NCBI GenBank assembly: GCA_002118135.1
Contig: BDIU01000412.1
Location: 190,664-254,663, forward strand
From: Trebouxia sp. TZW2008
Taxonomy: Eukaryota > Chlorophyta > Trebouxiophyceae > Trebouxiales > Trebouxiaceae
DNA length: 64,000 nt
Direction: 5' to 3'
In this document: in pieces, positions 1 to 11,500 of the stretch
Layout of the letters: every line of letters starts with the position of its first letter
Position numbering within the stretch: the stretch's first letter is position 1
The notes under the pieces: generated by a model
The model's database searches: none
What the model was told of the DNA's origin: nothing
What the model saw: the letters and a program-made list of their open reading frames with translations, nothing else
Position numbers and translations under genes: made by a program

Positions 1-1240
1 CAGTACCCAGCAGCGCCTTCTCACATGCAAGTATGTTCTCTCCCTCTTCCTCTGGTTCTCATTGCTGCTGCATTTTGGGTTGCAGTTGATCGCAATCACA
101 GCTTTGTCAAGCGTGCACTGCAATAACAGATGTATGCCTACCTGTGTGCATTGCATAGCACAGTCCAACCTTTGTCGACTCACCACAAAACAGAGTTGAG
201 CAGTTGAGAAGGGTTTTGATTGTGGTATGCAACGCACACAGGTAGACACACAGCTGCTGTTGCAGCACACATTTTGACTCAAAGTCTGTGTTATGTTGAG
301 ACTGCTCAGCAAACAAGTTCAAGCAGCAGTGGCTTTTCACATGCAGGTATGGTGCTTCCTTTTTCCCCTGGGTTCCTTGCTCCTGAATTTTGCTTGCACT
401 CAGCTGCAACCAGGGCTTCGTCAAGCGTGCACCGCAACATCAGATGTGTGTCTACCTGCGTGCATTGCATAGCACATTCAAACCTTTGTCGACTCACCAC
501 AGAACAGAGTTGAGCAGTTAATAAAGATTTGTCTGTGCTATGCAATGCTCACAGGTAGAATGCTGCATACTGTTTGCCGCGCAGTCTCAGCACAATACAG
601 AATTTTGTCAAGCGTGCACCGCAACATCAGATGTGTGTCTACCTGTGAGCATTGCATAGCACAGACAAATCTTTAGCAACTGCTCAACTCTGTTCTGTGG
701 TGAGTCGACAAAGATTTGAATGTGCTATGCAATGCACGCAGGTAGACACACATCTGATGTTGCGGTGCACGCTTGACAAAATTCTGTATTGTGCTGAGAC
801 TGCGCAGCAAACAAACAGTGTGCAGCATTGGCTTCTCACATGAAGTATGTTTTTTTGCTCTTCCTCTGGTTTTCATTGCTGTGGCATTTTGGTTTGAAAT
901 TGGCCGCAATCACAGCTTTGTCAAGCGCGCACTGCAATAGCACATGTGTGTCTACCTGACTATGCTGCATAGCACACTCAAACCCTTGTCAATTAATCAT
1001 CACACAGACTTGAGCAATTGTCAGGGATTTGACTGTGCTATGCAATGCTCACAGGTAGACACACATTTGCTTTTGCAGTGCATGCTTGGATCGGCACTGT
1101 ATTGTGTTCAGTGGCTCTGTGAACAAACATCAAGCAACAGCGGCTTCTCACATGCAGATACCTCTCAACTTCTTACTCCTATCTGCGACTTTTGTCTTGC
1201 TTCCTATAAGATCGCAATGCATCATTCTAAGTAGATGGTA
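1..1240. repeat. Array of large nested palindromic repeats
   Basis: About four related units occur. Each has an arm beginning near GTCAAGCGTGCACYGCAA and reading through CTACCTG.GTGCATTGCATAG, and a reverse-complement arm ending CACGCTTGACA. Arms are at about 103-162 with 219-275, and 419-562 with 639-784. A further pair, about 570-606 and 772-815, is nested in the second. The 419-562 and 639-784 arms are about 145 bases and nearly identical when one is inverted, so this DNA could form long hairpins. The units are separated by a forward repeat containing CTTCTCACATGCAG (near 5, 330, 830 and 1145), which looks like an intron acceptor of the gene ending at 1732. All ORFs here follow from the palindromes and none looks like a gene. 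Confidence 0.8.
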
Positions 1241-1283
1241 AACTGACTGTTGGAAAATGTCGTCGATGATCTGATGCTTACAG

Positions 1284-1732
1284 GTCCTAGCACCAGCGGA
1301 TCAGGACTGACACGCACCACCTCACGGACGCTGGAAGAAGCTAGAAGGCTGGTGCTAGGCACTGGCCCTGAAGCTGTACAGGGGCCTCCTCATTGGCATG
1401 AGACCTCAGGGCAGGGGTCCCAAGGGCTACATGCCGAAATGGGTTTCAGCCTCCAACGAGACTCAGCTCAGCATCCATTAGTAGAAGCAAGAAGAACGGT
1501 GCTGGAGGACTTGGCCAGGCACCCTTCAAACGCATCTGAGCTTGCTGCTGGCAGCTCCGAAACCAGTGCAGCTGTCATGCGGCAGCAAAGCTTGCAGAGG
1601 GATTCTCCTTTGCAACCCATTTTACTGGCTAGACAGGCTGTCAGGGATCAAGGATCATCTCAGGGCCTAGAAGGAGCTGATGTCGAGGGATTCACACCTC
1701 GCAGTGATGATTCAGCTATACAAGGCTTATAG
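1284..1732 (+). CDS. 3'-terminal exon of an unrecognised protein (partial)
   Basis: This is an open frame ending in TAG at 1732, preceded by a plausible acceptor (GATGCTTACAG, ending at 1283). There is no convincing ATG, so it is read as the last exon of a gene entering from the left. The roughly 149 residues are hydrophilic and rich in Ser, Gln, Leu, Arg and Glu. They contain imperfect internal repeats: EEARRLVLG, then SLQRDSAQHPLVEARRTVLE, then SLQRDSPLQPILLARQAV, spaced about 50 residues apart. This suggests a short helical repeat. I recognise no family. The upstream intron would contain the palindromic array. The exact acceptor is inferred from the consensus. Confidence 0.45.
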
Positions 1733-2342
1733 TGTTTGCGGCATCTCTGTGGTTGTACAGCGGTTCAGACATTATACAGGGTGTACCTTCGGGTAGGCAC
1801 AACTGATTCAGGCACACCTGAATATTGCACTCAATAACAGCCTAGGGCAACAGTCATTTACAATCGTGACAACATCATCTTTCTGAGGCAAGCAGATAGT
1901 CAACCAGCACATGGGTCCCCTGCGCCAAGCTCAGCGCAGTGGTTTGAGGCAAGGCTGGAGTACAGAAGTTCATGATTGTGCTGTATCATACCGATTCAAT
2001 TTGATTGTACATAGTATTACCTGAACGCTCCAAGACCTGATTTGAAAGTCTTTTGAACCGGATGTTGTTGCAACCTCCAGGTACTCAGTCTGTGCACATC
2101 AATAGCGGCCTCCCTTAGGTGCCGCGCTGGTGCCTCGTTGAGTGATTTGTGCGGCGCCAATGCAGTGTTGCAAATAGTTGCAAATGCCAAATTGGTTGCT
2201 GCATGATGCCGTTACGCCCTCCGTTCCGTTGCTCCGTGCTGCTTGCACCCACCTGCTCAGCGCTTGTGAACATTGCTCAGCGGCAGCAACTAGGGCCACC
2301 GTACAGCTCTACCAGCAATAACATCGTTACAATGCATTTGGC
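1733..2342. other. Intergenic spacer before pth
   Basis: No coding signal is seen on either strand. It holds the 3' flank of the preceding exon and the 5' flank of pth. Confidence 0.5.
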
Positions 2343-4198
2343 ATGAGCGTCGTTGCCAATGCTAACGTAGCTCGAACAGCGTTGGCAGGGCTGCTCCGAA
2401 ACACCAAATACAGATCAGCGCGACAGTTGTATAGCGTTGCTTCGGGCAAGCAAAACTTGCAAGCTCGTCGTAAAAGTTACAAACTTACCAATCTTAGTAG
2501 ATCGCCCGCAGTCATTGGCGCCGGTGCTCTTTCGAAGTCTGTAGTCACTCAAGCCGACACTGCGCAGAACGCGCCTTGGCTGATTGTGGGACTGGGCAAC
2601 CCTGGTGCTCGATACAATGGCACAAGACATAACGTACTTCTCAACGCCCAGCTACGCTGCTCAGAACACAGCACGGTCCTGCCTCCGAAACGATCATCGC
2701 TGCTGTATACTGCAGGTCGGCTTTCAGGTGCTCGACACCCTGGCGTCAAAGCTCGGCGTGTCTCTCAATCGTGCACAGGACAAAGCTCTACAAGCCCGAG
2801 GCGAACTTGCTGGCAAGCAAGTGATCCTGGCAAAGCCTATCACCTTCATGAACGTCAGCGGTGAGGCTGTAGGCAAGCTAAGCCGCTACTACAAGGTCTG
2901 ATGCGCATACCAGAAAGTACATAAAGGACATCATTGGTAATTTGTGAGATTTGCAGCTTCTTTTGAGCAGATTCGTGACAATTTTGTTGCCTACACAGGC
3001 AAAATCATCTGCTGTTTTGTACAACTATCAAGTTAGCGACATTACTTCAGCCATCTGCGCATCTCATGCCTCTGATGATTGCTGTCACACGTCGCCATCC
3101 AAGATTGTCTGCATCGTTCCGGCCGCTGTTTGACATCTTTGATGTGTGTGGGTGCTTTGGAAAGCAAATGGCCTGCCAGGGCAGCAAGTTGCACTACGAA
3201 CTGCATGCATGATGGCCTTCAATCTGCTGTCAGGTGCCGACACAGCAGATCCTGGGTGTCTATGATGACTTGGACTTACCCCTAGGCAAGGTCTGGCTCA
3301 GGGGTAAGGGGGGTCATGAGGGTCACAGCGGCATGCGCAGCATCACTCAACACCTCACACGCAGCACAATTGTGACTGTATCTCGCTCTGTTGCCAGGTG
3401 CCAACACAGCAGATCCTGGTTGTCTATGATGACTTGGACTTACCCCTAGGCAAGGTCAGGCTCAGGGGTAAGGGGGGTCATGGGGGTCACAACGGCATGC
3501 GCAGCATTACTCAGCATCTCAGTGGCTCACAAGACTTCCCAAGGATCAAAATCGGCATAGGCAGACCAGCAGGACAGTTGCCTGTTGCAGCATTTGTCCT
3601 TCAGGTAAATCAGTTGTTTGTTGTGGATGCCCATCTCAATATTGCTGTGGGAAGGATGCCTCTCACTTGAAAGGCTCGCAAGGTTTCCCAAGACTCAAAA
3701 GTTGGCATAGACAGACCGGCAGGACAGCCGTTGCTGCCTGTCTTCTTCACGTCCATAATCTGCTAAATAGGGGCTTGCAGCAGTTGGTATGGATTAGCAG
3801 CATGTTGTCTCAAATGGCTGAGCTTGCTTGACAGCCAACATTGCCTTGCCTGCCCTGGGCTGTCTCTATAGACAGAGGCTCTTGTTATGACGCCTGATGG
3901 CATAGACGTTGTTTTGAGACTCTAAGGTCACTTGGGCATGAAAGTGTCTGCAACACCACTCACACCTAAGCTGATGCATACGCCGTACAGTTCTGCACAG
4001 AGTACAACCATTACAGTCGCCGCTGCTGATGGCATAGACTTTTCCTTTGTCTTTCGCACACCTGGCTGTGTACACATGCAGGCTTTCAACAAGGCAGAGG
4101 CGCTTGAGATCAATATTGCTGCGCAAGAATGCTGTGACATCATTCAGTCTGTTCTGGCAGTGGGTTTGGAGAAAGCCCTATCTGGTGTGAGAGCCTGA
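2343..4198 (+). CDS. pth: Peptidyl-tRNA hydrolase (Pth family), 4 coding exons
   Basis: Cleaves the ester bond of peptidyl-tRNAs released from stalled ribosomes. Exons are 2343-2633, 2716-2895, 3398-3604 and 4082-4198, all joined in phase 0, giving a protein of about 264 residues. The first 75 or so residues are basic and rich in Ser and Ala before the enzyme begins at [10 protein letters not shown], which fits an organelle presequence. Family hallmarks are present: GLGNPG with the substrate-binding Asn, GTRHNVGF with the catalytic His split by intron 1, [23 protein letters not shown] with the catalytic-site Asp, and GHNGMRSI. The last exon supplies the usual C-terminal helix. The ATG at 2343 is chosen because it opens the frame and gives a sensible presequence. 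Exon 3 is flanked by a full-length head copy at 3234 and a decayed tail copy near 3661. The head copy would also splice in frame but has Ser for the Asn of GHNG. Confidence in the family is high. The target organelle is inferred. Confidence 0.9.
3234..3755 (+). repeat. Triplicated pth exon 3 with flanking intron
   Basis: Three sense copies occur. The first, 3234 to about 3357, carries the acceptor and the head and then runs into diverged sequence. The second, 3398-3604, is intact. The third, about 3661-3755, is a tail-only copy with frame damage. The first copy keeps [10 protein letters not shown] but reads GHSGMRS where the intact copy reads GHNGMRS. Confidence 0.85.
3890..4030 (+). repeat. 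Dispersed repeat A, copy 1
   Basis: About 140 bases in the last pth intron match 37495-37630 at clearly more than chance level. Shared stretches include AAGGTCAC.TGGGCATGA, GTGTCTG and a CTACAGT/TTACAGT...GCTGATG block. Both copies are in the same orientation. Confidence 0.6.
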
Positions 4199-6055
4199 GT
4201 CAGCCATTTGCCTACCACTCGGCCTCTCTGATCCCCTTTTTGAGATGAGAGCAGGGAATGGGTTGATGCAAAGAAACATCCTGTTCCAATTGCTCAAGAT
4301 CTTTGCGCCTCTAACCAATCGTTTTGGTGGCAAGTCACGAATTAGACACAATTGTTTGCAGGCATTTCATTGCTTCTGCATGCACCTGGCTGGGTTATAG
4401 GCTCTGAGCCTCGCTAGAACTCATGCAAATGATGACGAGGCATATTGTTGATCATGATTGTGTTTTTGTTACTTCGACAGATGAAGATTACTGAGGGTAT
4501 TCCCAGCAGACGCTCAGGACTCCTCAGTGTCATGTGTTAGGACGACCTGTAATCTTGACATGTGACACTGGAGGAGTCCTGAGCGTCTGCTTGGGACACA
4601 CTCCGTAATCTGCATCTTTTCTTTTATATCTCGGGCAAAGGAGTGTCTGCAGACATTAACCAATGCCGAAGTCAATGCACATGGATAGGGCCGTAGCAAT
4701 TTGTTACAAAGTTGATAGTATCTGTGGCTGCTGCTGTCGCTGAAGCTGCAGCGTCTGTGCTGTCAGAAAATGCTGACCGCGAGCGCTGGAAGCAGGCAGC
4801 AAGCACTCTAAAAGCAGACATTAACTACCTGAAAAATCTGCATCTTTGTGTGACGACATCCTTGATGATTGTCCAAAAAGCCAATGAACGAAAGGACCGG
4901 AGAGTCAGAACAATACATGGAAATGTCATGATTGTCTAGGTTATGACAAGTAACAGCCCTTCGGGCCAAAAAAAGGGCTGCAAGCACGCTTCTGTTAGCG
5001 CAGTTGCAGATGTCACATACTGCAACACACCAACAATGCCACATGTATATGCGCAGTCATGTTCAAACAAATTTGGCCCTAGGTCTGTGACTGCACTCAA
5101 TATGAGTAGTCCAGAAGTCTGACACAGGCAATGTCATCAGCCTATAGCTATACCAACCTGTAGCTGCACTAAGCAGACCAAGCTGCTGATGCCCATCATA
5201 CGCTACTGAATCTGCACAGAGCACTGCCATCAAGGCATACTATCTCAATCATAGCTTCCACAGCAGCACTGAACCAAACATTGCTTCTGCAGATATTGCA
5301 ACTCAGCACATTGCTGGTGGTTTTTGCACCTCAGCGGCTGAGGTTGTAAAATGGAGATTGTCTTGCTCACGCGCAAGTGCTTTGCAGCAACGTTACAAGG
5401 AGCAACTGAGACTTACAGAGCATGCCTTGATGTGAAGATGGCAACAGTATAGCTTGCTGAACACTGGCAGGACTGCACATCTTCACATCGACACCTCAAC
5501 CAAGCCAGGCAACCCCTTGAAGAAAGTCGTGCAGATTTCAGCTGACCTTGGGTCCAGCTGAACCCAGTATAGTCACGATGCATGATCAGCGGCACTGCAA
5601 CCGCAAGCAGTGACTTGCACGCGCAGGCACGGAGCAGAACCAGCCTGACAGTCTGTGTACGGCGATCGCTCCGCCGGCAGTGTGATGTATATCGCGCTAC
5701 TGTCACACATCTTTAGCAGCAAGACGCCTGAGCCTTTCGCGTGTCAAACATTGCTGATCGCTGTCTGTGGCGCGTGCTTTTGCTGAGATCTTTCAAGGCC
5801 AAGACATCCAAGCACACTGATCGAAAGGACTCATTCAGGTACAAAATAAGTGGGCACTACATCGACGCTGCAGGCAGCGTGGTTGTGCACTGCCTCGCTT
5901 CGCTCGACACTGCGCAATCGCGCTGCTTTCACTTCAAACGCGATCTTGAGAGGCTTCAGACATCACGTGGACCCGTCTGATTTAGATTTTCCACAATTCC
6001 TACAGGCAGTAGGCTTGCAGCCAAAATGTTGGCAGATTGTGAAACGCTGTCTAAA
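4199..6055. other. Spacer between convergent genes
   Basis: This lies between the pth stop and the stop of the minus-strand gene. It contains the long inverted repeat at 4479-4617 and a 75-codon frame at 4712-4939 with an Ala-rich start. That frame could be an old exon but matches no family I know. A small hairpin with AGCCCTT/AAGGGCT arms sits near 4950-4972. The stretch 5630-5990 is rich in CpG and carries overlapping open frames on both strands, such as minus 5413-5706 and plus 5741-5980. It resembles the start regions of other genes here, but I could not build a gene from it. Confidence 0.45.
4479..4617. repeat. Long inverted repeat (foldback/MITE-like)
   Basis: The two arms, of about 60 bases each, are reverse complements: AGATGAAGATTACTGAGGG near 4480 pairs with the complement of the AGATGCAGATTACGG end near 4615. 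The central CAGACGCTCAGGACTCCTC is exactly repeated in inverse. The loop is about 15 bases. There is no coding capacity and no obvious target-site duplication. Confidence 0.75.
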
Positions 6056-8517
6056 TTATGCCAAGTCAATTGCAGGCACATCTGGTTCATCAAAATCGTC
6101 GTCCATGCGCTCAAAGGGATCTAATGCAGCAGCTTCTTGTGCTACTGCATCATGACCAATCTCCTCTGCCGGCTTGAACCCTTGCTCTCTCAGCAAACTG
6201 TCAATGCGATTCTTCTCTTTCTTTTCTCTTTCGATGAGATCGTCGTAGTATGCAATCAAGTCCTCTTTGCCAGGTGAGAACCGCTCTTCTTCTGCAATCA
6301 TAGTTCCATCTCGCCTGTGTGCACAGAACAAAATGTCAAAGGGGCTTTTGCTATGCAAACTGCTGGTGAGAATAGCGCTCTTCTTCTGCAATCATACTTC
6401 CGTCTCGCCTGTGTGCACAGCACAAAATGTCAAAGAGGCTTTTGCTATGCAAACTGCTGGTAAGAATGGCGCTCTTCTTCTGCGATCATAGTTCCATCTC
6501 GCCTGTGTGCACAGCATAAAGTGTTGAAGAAGCTGTTGATGTGCATACAGACTGCAGCATTTGTGCAATGTGCTGTGACCACAACCCGAGCATGCACAAA
6601 ATGCTTGACATGGTCTCCTGTGTCTGGCAAGAATCAGACTCTTCTTCTGCAATTGCAGTTCTGGCCCGCATGTATGTACAGCATAAACTGTTAAAGGGGT
6701 TCTCAATGTGCGTACAGACCGCAGCATCTGTGCAACGTGCTGTGACCACTAACCAAGCATGCACGAAATGCTTGACATGGTCTCCTGTGTCTGGCAAACA
6801 TTGGGCTCTTCTTCAGCAATTGTAGTTCCGGCCCGCTAGTATGCACAGCATGCAAAGCATGCAAAGCCACTGACCTTATACCCAGCAGGGCCGTTGATCC
6901 TCATGAGCGAGCATGGAAATGTTAGGGATGCAAGATACAAGGCCTCTGAGCTTACACCTAGCAGGGTTGCTGAACCTCACTAGCAAACATGCAAAAGATG
7001 CTGATGAATGATGCAACAAAATTGGGCTTTCAGCTAGCAGGGTTGCTGATTGTCAATACCAGCATGGAAATGTTGGCAATGCAAAATATAAGGCCTCTGA
7101 GCTTACACCTAGCAGGGTTTCTGAACCTCACTAGCAAGCATTCACGCAATGGAGTATGCGACAAAATTGGGCTTTCAGCTGGCAGGGTTGTCGACTGTCA
7201 GATACAAGCATGGATATGTTGACAATGCAGTATGTCAGTCCTCTGAGCTTACACCAAGCAGGGTTGCTGAATCTCACTGGCAAGCATTCACGCAATGGAG
7301 TATGCAACAAAATTGGGCTTTCAGCTAGCAGGGTTGTTGATTGTCGGATAACAGCATGGAAATGATGATGATGATGATGATGAAGTGTGCAAAGCCGTTG
7401 AGCCCACACCTAGCAGGGTTGCTAAACCTCACTAGCAAGCATGCAAACGATGCTGATGAAGTATGCAAAGCCACTGAGCCTACCCAATTTGCAAGATGAC
7501 GTCCTTATTGTAGTCAGGATCTGCTAGCAAGCATGCGATGATGATGATTGAGTATGCAAAGACACTGAGCCTACCCAATTCACAAGATGATGTCCTTATT
7601 GCAGTCAGGCACTCAGACCTCCACCTTTTGCTTCTGCATGCTGCAATGTTTTGAACCACTCTAGCAAAGGCACAAACAATGATGATGATGACGATGCCGC
7701 TGTATGCAAAGGCACTGAGCCTACCCGATCCGCAAGATGGTAACCAGGATCCACAGGGACGCGAACATCCACCTTTTGCTTCTGCATGCTCAATGTTTTG
7801 AACCACTCTAGCAAGGGCACAAACAATGATGATTATGATCATGCCGCTGTATGCAAAGCCACTGAGCCTACCCAATCCGCAAAATGATGTCCTTGTCATA
7901 ACCAGGATCCACAGGGACTCGAACCTCGACCTTTTGCTTCTGCATGCTGCGACTGCGGCCATCTAGCATCCATACATCATTGAAGTCGAGCTTTCGGCGA
8001 GGTGCCCACTCTTTTGCTCCAATGAGGTAGATCTTCCTGACCTGCACATCACAGTTCTGCTTTGTAAGTCCGTTTGTATGTTTGAGCAAGGGGACTTGTT
8101 CACACTTTGCTTCTGTACACTGCGGCTGCGGCCGTCTAACATCCAAACAGCATTGAAATCAAGCTGTCAGCGAGGTGCCCACTCTTTTGCTCCAATGAGA
8201 TAGATCGTTCTGACCTGCATATGAAAATGCAGCTTTGTCAACCATTGGCAAGGGGCATCATCAATTCACCGTCTGCTTTTGCATGCTGCGACTGCGGCCA
8301 TCTAACATCCACACGTTTGCGAAGTCGAACTTTCGGCGAGGTGCCCACACTTTTGCTCCAACGAGATAGATTTTCCTGACCTGCACATGACAGTGCTGAT
8401 TTGTCAGCCCTTGAATTGTGCACAAAGCCAGCAGGGCCTCCTGAGCCTGCTTAGCATGGTTGCTCAATGTCATGACAACACAATTAACACTGATACATCC
8501 CAAGACAATGATAGAAT

Positions 8518-8559
<42 letters not shown>

Positions 8560-11500
8560 GCAGCAGCAGCAACCTTTGATGCCACTGAGCGACAAATGCA
8601 AGCCTGATCACTAATCTGAGTAACAGATCAGTCATCTGGAAACTCATTAAGCTTGCCAACACTAGCATGAATGAGATACAACTTTCTGACCTACGCATTG
8701 ATGTGGTGATTTCTCCACTCATGATATGTTCAGCAGGGCAATCAATCCTAGTCACTGATTAGGGTGATGTGGTCAGCCAGGAATATCTTAAGCTTGCTAA
8801 CACTAGCATCAATGAGATACAGTAGACTCTCTTTACAATGACTGCTTTGGTCATCAAAAATTTGTTATTACATTGATTAGTCCGTACTCAGAGGGACCAC
8901 TGCAGTCAGAATGCATTCATTGGTTACCAATGGCGTTGTCCTTACATCAAAATGGTCTTTACACCAATTGTCCTTACAACGAGAGTTCACTGTACACCTT
9001 GACCTGCGCCTGACAAATTCCACCTTGCAGCGCTTTTGGCTGGATATTCCAAAGACAGAGCAACTGTCAGGCAAGACTCAAGTCAGGCTGATGCTGATTA
9101 GGTACAGCTAGTGTTGCATGGATCAAAATGACTATTGCCTGTCTGCTGACAGGCCTGCCACAGGCTGTGTCCAGTAGGATTTGAAGTGCCCGTACTCAGC
9201 TGTAAGGCAGATTGTTTATGCAGCAAGCAGCAGGTGTACGCACAATATTGAGCAACTAGCATGGGATGCCCCTCCCACCTCAATGTAAGTCTAAAACGTT
9301 GTGAAGAAGGTAATGAAGGTCAGGAAGGCAATGAAGGTCAGGAGAGGGAGAGGCAGGAAGGGAAAGACAAAAAGCGATACAAGCTGGGTTATCGAAAGGT
9401 GGGATTTAAGCTTGGGTCTCCCGCATGAAAGCCAAAGCATCTGTTTTTACAGAACTTGGAGCATTTTTGCGGTTTTGCATTGCAAATGGAGTGGCGTCCA
9501 ATAGTGTTTACACTTGCATTTGCCAGCACACGTGCTAAGTATGAGTGGCACAAATCTGGTGTAAACAGGTTGGCATCATTCCGGGGATGAAATGTTGCAG
9601 ATCAGACAAGACAAGTCTAAGCATGAGACTCGCAGAACAATAAAAGAGAGAGTTCATAGAAAAGAAGTGTTCTTAGGAGCCCTACCTGTATGCTGGCGGG
9701 CCTATCATAGGCTGTGTCTTGCAAAGTCTCATCTGCCCACACTCAAGGAAACGCAGAGGCCTCATGCAGCATGCGGCAAGAATGTGAGCCATGAATTCAG
9801 GCATGATGTTAGTGATCCCACCTGTCTGCTGGCGGGCTTGTCATAGGCAGTGTCCGGCAAGTTCACATCTGCCCATTCAATCGCCTGGTAGTAGCGGGCT
9901 GTGTCCTGAGGGGTGCCGTACAATATTGATGGCTCAGCATACAGCTCTGAAGCTTCGTCCTGCATGGCATAGCTAGTTTAGCTGATGTACAGATATTGGC
10001 TGATTGCTACTTGACAACTACATTGTAGGGTCGCATCTCTTGACTCAATTTCCTGAGTCTAAAGCTTGAGGAGTGTCATACAATATTGATGGCTCAGCGT
10101 ACAGCTTTGACGCTTGATCCTACATGTCACAGCACATCATGAAAATTTGGTATGCCCATTCAGTTGATTGTGGATACCAAGCTGTTGCACGAGGGGTGCT
10201 GTACAATATTGATGACTTAGCATACAGCTCTGAAGCTTCATCCTGTATGTCACAGCACATCTTTGTTAGCTGATCTGGTTACTCAATTGCCTGGTAGTAG
10301 CGGGCTGTGGCTTGAGGAGTGCCTTGCAACGGTGTCAGCATACAGCTCCGACGCTTCATCCTGTACGTCACAAAACATGATTGGATTCTAATCTGCTTAC
10401 TCAGATGCTCGGTAGGGCTGGGCTGTGGCACAAGGGGTGCCATATCACACTGTTGGCTCAGCAAAAAGCTCCGACACTTCATCTTGTATGTCACAACACA
10501 ACTTTATGCATTCATCTGTTGTAACTATGAATGACATGTCATGATTACATCATTGGCTCAGCACAGCTCAAATCTTCATCCTATATGCAACAGCAGGTTT
10601 ATAAATTTTGTGCTGGTGGAACATCTTGATGGTGACAGGCTATGGCATGTGGCTGGCCACATACAGTTGGCTCAGCACACAGCTGCAAGGCTTCACCCTG
10701 TACGTCTCAGCAAGTTTGTACATGCATTGCTTGTGCAATGGTATATGGTCCAACTTGCCATCAGCTGATTTTTCTATCGCCCACAACACTCACGCAAATG
10801 GCATGCAAGCACAGGTGAGCAGATATCATAAAGCTTGATTCTGGAACAAGTCAAATGGCGGAAAGCAAGGATGTTGTCAGTACAAAGCATGGACAATCAG
10901 CATCATGACAGGACAAACGATGCACAACACAGATCATGACAGGCTTATTGATGAACAATAGCCATCTTGCCATGACAGATCAAGACAAACCTCAACAGCC
11001 AAAAGATGCCAAAAACGATGGCAGCATGGTGACAAATGATGAATGCCAAGCATGACGCCATGGCAAATAAGAACATAACAGCAGTGTCATATTTACAGGC
11101 ATGCTCACAACATTTTGACAGATGAGTAGCGTACCATGACATATATATCATTCAGGTCAAGCCTGCCATCGTCTGAAGTGCCTATCAGGAACTCACACCC
11201 CTCCATTCTGAAGATGTGGTAACCCAACTTGAGTACAGTGAGCCTAGCTTTGCCTGCATGGCAAACCAAGAACCTGATGAAATGATGACCTGACAAGCCA
11301 GGCTCTTCATTTTGCATTGAAATGATCTGTAGCAGCTGGAGCAGGAAAATACTTACAGTGCACAGTGTGCTTCAAACCATGAATTTGATGTTGAATACAA
11401 ATCAGCGCTTTGCCGTGCAACCAGCTGTGTAATATGTGAATGCAAGGATATTTGATTGTGTCTACTGTGAGCAGCACTGCTTGCCTTAAGCAGTGACTGT

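Noticed and set aside
7480..8755. Minus-strand frames of 160 and 164 codons with poly-Ile or poly-Leu runs
   Set aside because: They run through intronic GAT and CAG simple repeats and exon echoes. The hydrophobic runs come from trinucleotide repeats, not membrane proteins.
9301..9504. Lys/Arg-rich small ORF
   Set aside because: Lies inside an intron of the minus-strand gene, lacks supporting signals, and its start is a short AAGGTCAGGA-like repeat.
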